Origin: Utricularia gibba
Lineage: Eukaryota > Streptophyta > Magnoliopsida > Lamiales > Lentibulariaceae
Reading direction: 5' to 3'
Length of the DNA stretch: 64,000 bases
NCBI GenBank assembly: GCA_002189035.1
Contig: NEEC01000021.1
Location: 806,001-870,000, forward strand
Shown here piece by piece: positions 48,086 to 58,829 of this stretch. The position numbers and the translations under genes were made by a program. The notes below the pieces were generated by a model that saw only the letters and a list, made by a program, of their open reading frames with translations, was not told the DNA's origin and did not search any database. The number at the start of each line of letters is the position of its first letter. Position 1 is the stretch's first letter.

Positions 48086-51000
48086 TCATGCTCGTATGAG
48101 GCGTTTGTCGCATGATAAGATCCTGTAGTTCGCGTGAGGCCCTTCAGATGTGTCCCTCAAAGAGACATGCCATCCAAGGGCGACACCGATCTCTTGAAGC
48201 TCATCCATTAAGGCGAGCGAGTCACGGATGTATACACGGCCACCCGGTCGCAGGATTCTGTCCATTTCAAGCATGATGCTGGACATATTGCACCTAAGCC
48301 AGAAAAAGGGTATGCATAAATGTCTACAGAAAGCTCATATGCACCACTGCAACGATGACAGAAAAGTTAATCACCGAGCTGATGTCTTTCTCTGCTTAAA
48401 AACATGCTGTATTTCTGGTGATTGAAAGTGAAATAATCTATTGATCGGCGACATAAACAGGACACAAGCAAAAGAGACATTGAAAAGCACAAGCAATGCC
48501 TCCTTTTTTTTTTCCTTCTAAGATTCTAACGCTCCTAATAGTCAATTGGCAAACAGGTAAACATGCCAGATGAATAGTGAGTTAAATGAAGAGGCAAGAC
48601 GATACCGTTTATGCTCAATGGAGAAAAGTCCAGCAGCATGAATCAGGTCATAGGTTCTTGGGTATGTGTCAAATGGTTCACACCTGAAACTCATTGATGC
48701 AGTAACCAGAAACCAACCATTCATTGAGCAAACCAGGAATAAAATTACGTAAGGGAAGCCATGTTACAATTCATACCAGTCGTGCATAACTCCAATGAGA
48801 CCACGATCATAAATAACAGGCAATGTATTGGTTCCACTAACGGGGACAACATTCATCACCCAGCAATTCAGCTTGTTTTCGATAAGAGCTGATGCAAATC
48901 TGCCAGAGAATGATAAGAACCATAAGAAATATGAATAAGTTCAACTGTCTAGGCTCTTAAAAAAAGGCACAGTAGATAAAAGGCAGGAGGTAATGTACCC
49001 CCCAAATCCAGCTTTCATGTCCAATACATTTCTCATCTTATATTGGCCCCAGTGAAGTGCACGTACATAGCCCTCAATTATTTCCTTCCAGTATTTAGAT
49101 TCTGCCTTGAATAGTTCTTTCCTTGACATATATGCATCAAACTGTATGCTCTGTAGCCTATCTGGAGGATTTTGCAACCGTTCTGGCCAGGGACTAACAT
49201 TAGAGCCATATCCATTCTCCTGCAGACGGCTTATGCATGCTTTGAGATCAACATACCTAACAAAATTCAAACAAAGGAGAACATGGAAATGAAATTCAGT
49301 ACTTAGGAACTATTCTCTTGAATCTGACAACACAGGTTATGATTAAAATAGCTGCGTACCAAACATTATCAGGATCATCATCAGGCTCACAGAGGGGCGG
49401 ATGAGTTCCTTCAGCACGACTAAGATAGCAGCTATTATTCGATGGCTTTTGCCATATGGCTATGTAACCATCTTTCTTCACGAGGGTCCAACACATTCGA
49501 CTAGTGAGATTAACCATTTCTGCAGTAGATGAGTGCATGCATTAAATATATATCTCTCGATTACAGCAGTATGAAAATTGCATTCTCATGCAGCCACCCA
49601 GAAGTATTTCCAAAAAAAAAAGGTGGAGACCAGGCAGAAGAAATAATGAGTCTCTTCAATACTAGAAATGCATTTCACAAATTGAATGAGGCTTTGAGAA
49701 TAAAATCATCTCAAGGGCTACCTTCCCATTGTTGTTCAAGTGCTGGTTCATGCTTATAAACTGGCTGTGCAGCCCAAGCAAAATACCCTCCTGCCCTAAG
49801 CATCCTGTTGACTTCAAGTAGCAAAATCCCATCTAACGAACAGGAGGAGAGAAAAAAGTGCCTGTATTAGTTTAAATGGGATACATATAACATAAAGTCC
49901 AGGCGGACACTGAATTCGTTCTGAGCAATGGAAGCCATGAACGATAAAATTCTCAGGATTTGGTTTGAAGTTTCATTTTTAAAAAAGAAGACAAATTTCA
50001 ATGACAGAAATTCACAATGGCCTTTAAGCTATGCAAAAATAAGGCTGCTGAAAAAAAAAAATCAACAAAGAAGCTTGCAAGATCTAGTTCCTTATGATAC
50101 TCCACATAAAGCAACAAAATTTCAACTAAACTAACAGGTGCTCTTACATTAACATAGGCAGCAGACAAGCTTTCAAGTAATAGAATTACATACAATATAA
50201 CCATACCATCTCTGGTCCAATTGATTCTACATCTTGAGCAGTGAATAAGATCAAATGCTTGACTAGGGTAAAGTAATCGCCGTGAAACAAATGCTGCAAC
50301 CATTGCAGGAACACCACGTTCAAGGGCAAACTGGATCTGGTTCTCATGAACATCTTTTGGCGCCACAGAGAGTGTAAGGACATTGCGTGATAACAAATAA
50401 GCACCAAAACTAGCTACACCACACCCGACATCCAACACAACTCGAGTATGGCGACCAAATGCAATTTCTGGCACCATCTGAAGAACACGGGTAAAAGCAT
50501 AAATTTCCGAAGGAAACATGGATTTTGGAGAAAGTACTATAGCTCCTATGGAAACTAAGAACAAAACAATACTTTTTCAATTTGATCCAGGTACTCAACA
50601 GCCCCATGTATGAACTGTGTCCCTCCTCCAGGAAACCTGAACTTATCTTTACTAATAGTGATCCAATTTTGACCACCTTTATCCTCAACCAAACGGGCGT
50701 GAGGAACATTGCTAAACCAAACCTGCCAATGACAAAAAAATTAATCAAAATGGTCGACAACTATCAACAAGCTTAAATCACATTCGAACACCTCGAAACT
50801 GATGATAAATGTGCCATCTACATATAATTGTAATGAATAAATGAAGAGATCGAAAAATGATCAAGATGCCATTGTGACTGCACCTCATCGCGGCTTCTCG
50901 GCCATGGTATAGGTGTTCTGTAACCCTTAGGGGGAGGAACCAAACAATTCAGGCCTTTTCCTTCTTCGGGACAATGCCTCTCAAATTTTTCCCCTTTTTC

Positions 51001-51582
51001 AGTATCATGCAGCTTCTTGATCGCCTCGATATTGTCCAAACATGGTATATACTCTCTCATACTCTCAGGACACAGCGGAAGCTTCTTGATCTTAATCCTC
51101 ACATTCTCCCCCTTTCCATCAATTCCTGCATCCTCGCTCTCATTCGTTTTCGACCAACTTTCCACCAGCTCTGGGTCGTAATCACCAACCTGGAAATCAT
51201 CCGTCATCCTTCCATCCTCATCAACCACACCCATTCTTTCCAAAGACGGTGGCGGTGATGGTGGTGGCGGAGGAAGAGCAGCAACTTCTTTTGCCTCATT
51301 CCGAGTATTCACTATCGCGGGGGGCGGCGCAGTAGCGTTTATAAGGCGAGTGATATCAAATGTCTTGTTCAGATTCGGGGACAGACCGACAAAAGCAGAG
51401 TTTTTGGGCTGTGGGTTCTGTTGCGATGCGTAGAAAAGGAGCTGCTGTGATGATCCATCAGAAAAACGTTTCCCTAAATAGAAGAAAACCAGTGAGATGA
51501 GCAGAAACCCCGCGACTTTAGCGAGCGTGGTGGATCTGCAACGACCCGTGGGCAATCCGGCGCCCCCATTCGCCTTCAGCAT
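48086..51582 (-). CDS. PMT-type methyltransferase (DUF248), PMT11/PMT12-like
   Basis: Nine minus-strand exons: 50884-51582, 50573-50722, 50207-50477, 49722-49832, 49360-49519, 48999-49256, 48777-48899, 48606-48683 and 48086-48293, total 685 residues. Type II membrane topology: short cytosolic N terminus, anchor [15 protein letters not shown] near residues 23-38, then a Pro-rich stem ([10 protein letters not shown]). The catalytic region has [41 protein letters not shown], the SAM motif [47 protein letters not shown] and a second methyltransferase-like half with [15 protein letters not shown] and [16 protein letters not shown]. The family includes QUASIMODO2 and other Golgi enzymes of pectin methylation. 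The stem and ending fit the PMT10-PMT12 subgroup. Confidence 0.94.
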
Positions 51583-52389
51583 TCCGCCAATTCTCCCCGA
51601 TCCCGATCACCTACACCTCCACTCGAAGATGAAAGGCGGAACCTTTAACCAGAGAATCCTCACCGCGCGAAGGCGGTCACAGTGCAGCACGACGGAAGAG
51701 TGAGAACTCTAACCTGAAATTATAAACAAAATTCGCGTATCCATCCATGTTTCCTCTATACGACGCCGTTTAAATATACTAATTTCCTCATTAAGTACTC
51801 TTTTTTAATTGGATCTTCATTAATTAACTACTTCCAGAAACGGCGTCGAGTAGCCTGGGACACGTCTCCTTTTACTATAATTACTTTTAATTTGCAATCA
51901 AAATGGAACAATATCAGCGTAGCAAGCAGCAAGCAGCAAGCAGCAAGCAAGGAATACATTCAGCGGCGCTTCCCTGCTGCTCACCAGAAGCCTGTTCATG
52001 TCTCCCCCTCCTTGATCCATAAAGAAGCTACAAACAACTACAAACACAAAGGCCGACTCCGTCGTCTTGAATTGAAGAAATCCGAAACAAGAACTGAGCT
52101 CACTTAACTTGTAAAATGGCTGAAAACCGGTCTTTAGAGCTAAAACCTGGACTGGATGGATCTGTCTCTGCATGCCCCAAGCAGTTCACGAGTTTGAAGA
52201 GACCGGGTTAGATGCATTGCCTGCACCCTTGTGAGTCAGTTCACTAACACAACCCTCTTGATATCCGTAACTAGCTACTCTTTGAGTCTGCGCAGGCACT
52301 GTGCCAGTTTGGTTGACACAGGAGAGCAATAGAAGTGGAGAAATGCAGAGAAAACACTCGCCCCAGAACGGTATGCATTCTGAAAAGCA
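51583..52389. other. PMT upstream region and spacer
   Basis: Contains the PMT promoter. An 11-bp sequence CGACGCCGTTT (51761-51771) recurs inverted at 51838-51848. A 7-bp direct repeat (AGCAAGC type, about four units) lies at 51921-51951. No gene is recognised between 51950 and 52389. Confidence 0.5.
51921..51951. repeat. Short tandem repeat of about 7 bp
   Basis: About four units of agcaagc / agcagca type sequence in a row. Confidence 0.75.
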
Positions 52390-54110
52390 TGTAGCAAAAC
52401 CATGAAACAAGAGAGCAGTGCATGCAGAGAAAGCATGCTGCCTTTTTAGTTTCAAAGAGACTACTGCAAACACAATACAGGGATGGATGGCTACCAAGAG
52501 CAAGATAATGTAGGTGTAGAAAAACCGTCAACACTATGAATGCTGGAATTGGCGAAATACGAGATGACAATTTCAATCCTCCTAGATATGTTAAAGTCTC
52601 ACTCCTACTTAATCCAGGCATGGGGCAGGCTGCTACTTGCATGGGAAGAGTTAAAAACCGTGTATTCTAATCTACTCTAAAGCAATCCCAGTCTAAGAAC
52701 TCAGCCCCACCCTAAAACCAACAGTCATGGACACAACATAATGCCTTCTGATTTCAAATAGAATACTGAAAGCACAAAACAGGGATTGCTACCAGACACA
52801 AGATATGACCTAGTAGCATCAGAGTAGAAGATGCCTACCCAAATCATCAAAATACAAGACAACAAATTACACCCTCTTAGATAAGACAAGTTCTCCCTCC
52901 TCCTTAACCCAGGCTTGGGACTGGCTGTGCTGTTTAGCACAGGCGGAGTTAAAAACTTTGTATTCTAATCTACACTACAACAATCCTAGCTGATTACTTA
53001 ACCCCACTCACAACAAGTAACTTATCCTACAAGGAGCCGTACACCATAATAGCTTACACAATAAATTACCTAAATGGGTAGGCAAGCCAGCGTTGCGATA
53101 GATGATAGAGGATGGCTGCCAAGCCTTGCAGACATTATCGATCACGAGAGTGATACCTGCTGCGATGAAAATCCCCCTTTTTTTATAAATAGCGATCGGA
53201 TTCGATCGCGGGGAAGGCTGGCAATATTTGTTTTTTTTTAGACTATTTTTTTCTGGCTCTTTTTTTTCTGGAGTCTTTTTTTCTTTTGTTGGGCCTCTTT
53301 GTCCTTTTGTTGGGCTCTTTTTTTCTTTTTTGGCCTCTTTTTTTATTTTGTTGGGCCTCTTTTTTCTTTTTTTGGGCTTTTTTTCTTTTTTTTCTTTTTT
53401 TAGCCTCTTTTTTTGGCCTATTTTTTTTTTCCTTTTTTTTGGCCTCTTTTTTGATGAATGGAGGAGCGTGGTAATCGCAACGACGATGGCGCCTTTCCTG
53501 GAGATGGAACCAAGAGGAAGAAGAATAATTAGACCGGGAAATTGATGAATCATTTGCAAAAACAAGCAACACATTTTGAATTCATTCCAGAAGTATGAAA
53601 AAGAAATCGAATCCTAGACATCGAAAACTGCAAAACTCAAATCATTCAAGCTATTTCAGAAATAAAGCAAGAGAAACTAGAAGATTGATTAATCTGTTCG
53701 ATTTTCAAAACATTGACGACAACAAAAAACGTCACGAAACAGAAATCCAACACAAGAATTGGGACAAACAAAAGATAAAACATCAAGAAATAAAACCACA
53801 CACCGAAAGGCGTAGGGGAAACATAACACAAAAACAAAACGAAGAAAGGAAAAAAAACGAGAACGAACCAAAATCAAATGAATACAAGAACGAAATGAAC
53901 TACACGATTATCGAAAGGAAAGAACAGCATTGAAAAGAAAAGAAATCATAACGGAGAGACGAAACCAACCTGATCGCTATCCCGATACCCTTTCTCAAGA
54001 AAAAAACTCTACAGATCCTACAAAAGCAAAATGCCCTAGACTAAAATTCTCTAAACCTACATTCACAAACTGAGAAACGCTGCGCATATTCGGCTCTATA
54101 TATAGTTTTC
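52390..54110 (-). repeat. Unknown duplicated locus, left copy (minus orientation)
   Basis: Reverse-complement counterpart of 58830-60260. On the minus strand it starts with a TATATATAG box (54097-54105), then a T-rich stretch of about 500 bp resembling an intron, then a splice-acceptor-like ccatctccag followed by GAAAGGCGCCATC (from about 53502). A polypurine tract comes next (53450-53228), then a conserved block (ggggattttcatcgcagcag ... ggcttgcctacccatttagg). Last come two tandem units of about 300 bp, each with cccaagcctgggtta-type sequence followed by GGAGGAGGG or its variant. The second unit (52690-52390) is more diverged. ORFs encode KKRGIFIAAGITLVIDNVC and a Lys-rich segment, but I recognise no family. 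It may be a noncoding transcript, a small gene or a retro-derived element. Confidence 0.6.
53228..53455 (-). repeat. Polypurine tract with GAGGCC units (minus strand)
   Basis: Nearly all-purine on the minus strand, built from irregular AAAAAAGAGGCC-type units. It sits at the same place in the left duplicated locus as the tract at 59467-59705 in the right copy. It gives Lys/Arg-rich ORFs in every frame, so the ORFs are not evidence of coding. Confidence 0.8.
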
Positions 54111-54179
54111 AAGGCAAGAGAAATCCCAAATTTTGGAAACAAGCCCATATTTCGCAATTAAGAAAAGAATTAGGGTGTG

Positions 54180-54970
54180 GGCTGGGTCAGTTAGAGGATG
54201 CGGTATGGGTCCATTATTGATTTAATTTGGGTCAGAATTAGAATATGGGCTGATCCAGAAAACGGTTGCGGGCTGGGCCATAATGATTGAGTTGGGTTGC
54301 CTATTTCTTGGGCTGGGGCCGCGTTAGTATCTGGACTGGCCTCTATTGTGGACTGGGCTTAACTCAGTGCTCGGGCTGAGCCGTATTTCGGCGGGCTGCA
54401 TCCACTATTTGGGCTGGTCTGAATTCCATGGTTAGGTTGGGTTCCCTATTTCATGGGCTGGGCCACGTTAGCATCTGGACCGGGCTCTATTGTGGACCGG
54501 CTTAACTCAGTGATTGAGCTTAGCCGTATTTCTAGCATATGGCGGGCTGCATCCACTATTTGGGCTGAGCTGAATCCCATGGTTGGGTTGACTCGCCAAA
54601 CTCTTAGGTTGGGCCGCGTTAGCATCTGGAACGGTCTCTATTCTGGGCCGGGCTTAACTGAGTGCTCGGACTGCGCGCATTTTACTATCTGGGCAGAGCC
54701 GCATCCACTGTTTGGGTTGGGGTAGCCGATTTCCTAGGCTGGGCCGCGATAGCAACTGGACCGGGCTCGATTCTAGGCCGGTCTTAATTGAGTGGACTGG
54801 ATGGGCGGAATTTTAGCATATGGGCGGGCCGCGTCAACTGATTGGGTTGGGTTGCCGATTGCTTGGGCTAGGCCGCGTTAGCATCTCGACCGGGCTCGAT
54901 TCTGGACTGAGCTTAATTGAGTGCTCGGCTGGGCCGTATTTTAGCATCTAGACCGGGCTCTATTATTTGT
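54180..54970. repeat. GC-rich tandem array packed with TGGGCC/T motifs
   Basis: About five degenerate units of 130-150 bp. The marker gcgttagcatctggaccgg or variants starts near 54321, 54465, 54616, 54746 and 54875. Each unit carries several GGGCTGGGCC, TGGGCT or GGGCC strings. The array lies 70-870 bp upstream of the TATA box of the left duplicated locus (minus strand). It is much more GC-rich than its surroundings. Confidence 0.8.
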
Positions 54971-56003
54971 GATTTATAATTTAGAGAAATTATCTTTTGT
55001 ATTTTTTTTCGAAATGACTACCTCCATATATAATCATCTTTTTCTATTGGAAGCATTTTCAAAGGTCGCCCACCCCGCCAGCCGCCGTGCTACGACGTAC
55101 GAACCGATGGGATTTGACCGTAGGTGCATTGCATCATTTTGACTTTCTCAAGATGCGCCCCTGATTTCCTAAGTCAAACACCAGCGGGAGAAAAATATAA
55201 ATATGGAAATAAGAGGGACCAATGAGTAATAAAATTACTTTTTTAAAAAAATAAACTATTTTAAACGAAATCTTATTTTGTATATTCCTTATTAATTAAT
55301 TGTAAATTTATTAATCTGAATTTTAAGGATTATTAATCCGAATTTAATTGGATTTAATCATCGATCATTAAGTATGGTAATTACACCGCCGGATCCTTTA
55401 TTTACCGAAGTCAACATGGAAAATTGTCCTCCGGCGGCGTCGCAATGAAGGCAAGAATTTGTTACGTATAAAGACGGAAGGCAACGTGCGTATCTACATT
55501 AAGGCGTGGTTGATCCGGTTGCTATGACGCCATAGCTACCGACATCAGTGTCGTTTTTGTGAGGCTTCCTGGAGGTAAGAGGACCGGAATCATCAACGAT
55601 ATTCTTCAAGCTTCATTGCCGGTGCCAATTCGTTGCTAGATTGACGAGAGGTATGTGGATTGTTTTTCCTGTGCCGGATTTGTTTTTGTGTGGAAATGCG
55701 GATTCTGTTATGCTCTTGTTTAGGAACTTGGATTTGGAGATTGGTGGATGTTGGATCAGTTTAATTCCTTTTGCTTTTGGATACGTTGATTGTGGCATTA
55801 ATGGTAGAAATCTGCATTGAGATCCAAGCTTCTGTTTGATTGGAGCCTCGTTTAACGATGATTTTGTCGGATTTGTGGATCTGTTTGATTTCTAGTTAGC
55901 TGTTGAGTGCTTGATCAGATCTTGACCTTTGACTCGATTGAACTTCATCATTATGTTCCAACTTGTGTGTTTATGTGGATGAAAGGAACTCTTGAGATTC
56001 AGG
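54971..56003. other. CYT1 upstream region
   Basis: Bases 54971-55380 are AT-rich spacer. The 5' UTR probably starts near 55500-55560. A likely 5' UTR intron runs from a GTATGT donor at about 55650 to an AG at about 55985, just before GAACTCTTGAGATTCAGGATG. Confidence 0.45.
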
Positions 56004-57324
56004 ATGAAGGCATTGATTCTTGTCGGAGGGTTTGGGACCAGATTGAGGCCTTTGACATTGAGTGTGCCAAAGCCACTCGTTGATTTTGCTAACAAACCCA
56101 TGATCCTGCACCAAGTACGTTGCTTCGAACCCCTTTTTTTGCAGGCAAAAGTTCTACCTGATATGCTTCTGAACATATTCTTTGATATGAATCAGATCGA
56201 AGCTCTCAAAGCTGCTGGGGTAACTGAAGTTGTTCTTGCTATCAACTATCAGCCCGAGGTGAACTGCAGATTGGCTTCATATATTCGAATGCGGAGGTCT
56301 GCTCTTTCCTTACCCAACATGTGACTTTTTTCAGGTTATGTTGAACTTTCTGAAAGACTTCGAGGCAAAGATTGGTATAAAGATCTCCTGTTCTCAAGAG
56401 ACTGAGCCTCTGGGGACAGCAGGACCTCTTGCTTTAGCTAGGGACAAGCTCATAGACAGCTCTATGGAGCCATTCTTCGTACTTAACAGTGATGTTATCA
56501 GCGAATACCCTCTGAAGCAAATGATAGAATTTCATAAGTCGCATGGAGGTGAAGCTTCCATCATGGTGACTAAGGTAATGAAACACCTCTAAGTAGATTA
56601 TTCAATGTTTATGCTGCAGAACGGTTGCAAACTCACATGTTACTCCTCTTAGGTGGATGAGCCTTCAAAGTATGGGGTTGTTGTTATGGAAGAGACCAGT
56701 GGGCTGGTAGAAAGATTCGTTGAGAAGCCTAAGACATTCGTTGGCAACAAGATCAATGCTGGGATCTACCTTTTGAATCCATCCGTGCTCGATCGGATCG
56801 AGCTACGCCCGACATCCATCGAGAAGGAAGTGTTCCCCAAAATTGCCGCAGAGAAAAAACTGTTTGCCATGGTGTTACCAGGTTTCTGGATGGATATTGG
56901 GCAACCAAAAGACTACATTACTGGCCTGAGACTGTACCTGGACTCCCTGAGGAAACAAGCATCCCCCAAGTTGGCCTTTGGAGCTCACATTCTAGGAAAT
57001 GTCCTGGTTGACGAGACTGCAGCAATAGGTGAAGGATGCCTGATTGGCCCCGACGTTGCTATCGGACCTGGTTGCACCATCGAACCTGGCGTGAGACTGT
57101 CACGGTGCACCATCATGCGCGGCGCCCGGGTGAAAAAGCACTCTTGTGTTTCAAGCAGCATCATCGGCTGGCACTCGACGGTCGGACAGTGGGCTCGTGT
57201 GGAGAACATGACCATACTTGGAGAAGATGTCCATGTTGGTGATGAAGTGTACACCAATGGAGGTGTGGTCTTACCTCACAAAGAGATCAAGACAAACATT
57301 GTGAAGCCAGAGATAGTCATGTGA
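56004..57324 (+). CDS. CYT1: Mannose-1-phosphate guanylyltransferase (GDP-mannose pyrophosphorylase)
   Basis: Four exons: 56004-56114, 56196-56258, 56335-56574 and 56653-57324, total 361 residues, the exact usual length of the plant enzyme. Residues 1-25 carry the nucleotide-binding signature [18 protein letters not shown] with [21 protein letters not shown] and [19 protein letters not shown] are conserved active-site segments. The C-terminal third is a left-handed beta-helix ([20 protein letters not shown] ... [22 protein letters not shown]). It makes GDP-mannose from mannose-1-phosphate and GTP in the cytosol, feeding ascorbate synthesis, N-glycosylation and wall mannans; Arabidopsis mutants are cyt1 and vtc1. 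The gene is flanked by two inverted copies of an unknown locus. Confidence 0.97.
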
Positions 57325-57516
57325 AGCTAAGCATTGTGTATGGTATTATACCATGAAAGATGTATCTGTGATTCTGTACTGCTACTTTTGTTCTCCAGAA
57401 AGTGCATATTGAGTTTGGCTACAAAACAACTGCTTCTTTGTCTACAAAACCGCTCAGGGACTTCCCAAGTTCAAAATTCTTCATCCCACAGCCTCATCAC
57501 AGTGGTGGCTCCGAGT

Positions 57517-58471
57517 TTAAAGTGCAGTTGCAGCAGTGGAAGCGAGCCAAAACATGATATGGGAGGATACTACGAGAAGAAGCCATGCTACGAAAGCTAA
57601 AGAGATGGAGATCTGAAACAAGCCACATGATAGATGAGGATTCAAATGGCAGAAATTTGTCTCTTTGGAGAAGAAGAACACCACAGCAGCAGATGAGGAT
57701 GCTGCTCCAAGAGACAGTAATGATATTATCTGCAAAAAATCAGGGATAATTGTGAACACATTCTTGAAGGAACGAGAGGATATGATGGAATTTGAGCACA
57801 GAAGAATGCCAGTAGAGTTGAAGTAGAGATGCTACCCAGTCACCAACAACAGAGATGGTAATAACAGTGGGATTGTATTCATGGACCAAGTCCAATTTCA
57901 TAGCTAGCAGATCATAAGACGCAAGTATGAAGCTCCATAAACACAGAATCCCCATGGCAGCAATTAGGTAGCTGAAAAAGTGAATCAAAGGCATCCATAA
58001 GATGAAACAGCGTAGCATCTTGACAAGTAACAAGAAAAGCTAACAAAAGATGGCAAGATAAAAATGGTGTGATATCCAAGAAACAGCAGAGCATCTTGAC
58101 AAATGCTAGAGCAGAAGCATACGCATATAGGAAGTTCTCGATACCATAAAGAATACAATATCTTCACAAGTAGCAGAACTCAGGCTATAAAAGAAGTTCA
58201 TGATCCGAAAGTTCACTCCAAGAAGCATGGAACATCTTTACAAGTAAGGATCGCAAAACGAATCATTTCCAAACAAGAAGCCAATCATTTCGTGTAGCGA
58301 TCGCGCCATGAATAAACTTGAAACGAAAAATCAAGTAAAGAAAGTTTACCAGAATGCAGTAGAGGAAGAGCACCCAGTGGCGGCCGTCATGACACCGAAT
58401 GAAGCACCGGCAAACAAGAACTGCCCAGTTCTCAACACCAACGAACTCTTTTCCCCAGGAGTCCCCAACAT
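57517..58471 (-). CDS. CASP-like membrane protein, CASPL5B group
   Basis: Three minus-strand exons: 58350-58471, 57836-57971 and 57517-57729, total 156 residues. The start MLGTPGEKSSLVLRTGQFLFAGASFGVMTA gives a short cytosolic N terminus and the first membrane span. Further spans are CYLIAAMGILCLWSFILASYDLLA, VVGDWVASLLQ... continuing into IISLLSLGAASSSAAVVFF, and FQISISLAFVAWLLLVVSSHIMFWLAS. The HLNPHLSCGLFQIS extracellular loop with Cys pair and the four-span layout are typical of CASPL5B. Upstream in-frame ATGs were not needed. Role: plasma-membrane protein related to Casparian strip scaffold proteins; specific function unknown. It is convergent with CYT1, 192 bp apart. Confidence 0.9.
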
Positions 58472-58829
58472 CTTCTCTCTCGCAACTACTTCTGCGTATA
58501 TCCAACCGCGTGCTGAAGGAATCGCGACTCATGACGAAGATTTATAGGTAGGCTTTTCAGGGAACAGTGAAATGCACCGGAAACTGGAAATTGAACAAAC
58601 CGCCACTCAACTGCTTCGACCAAAAGTTGTGATCTTCCTTCCGTTTGTCTGTCTGCAGTTCTAATGTCATATTTAGACGTCTAGATACTATTTGTGTTTG
58701 GGCCCAAAATTGGGGTAAATAATGGGCTAGTTGATTGGATGATTTTGTAAGGGGCCCAATTCGATTCTTCAATAACTGGGCCGGGGTTAAATTTGGAAAT
58801 ATGTACTTATTTTCAAATTTATGATTGCT
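58472..58829. other. Spacer between CASPL5B and the right duplicated locus
   Basis: Bases 58690-58790 contain GGGCCC at two places, a TGGGCT and a TGGGCC. This is the same motif class that fills the array upstream of the left copy, again upstream of a TATA box (58857-58864). Confidence 0.45.

Noticed and set aside
53228-53574. Lys-rich ORFs in several frames across the polypurine tracts (also 59362-59702)
   Set aside because: Any purine tract gives Lys/Arg/Glu ORFs in its sense frames and Phe/Leu ORFs in antisense; no domain is visible.
54180-54970. GC-rich tandem array considered as CRISPR or a ribosomal spacer
   Set aside because: Units are degenerate, lack constant repeat-spacer lengths, and the organism is a plant; no rRNA is adjacent.
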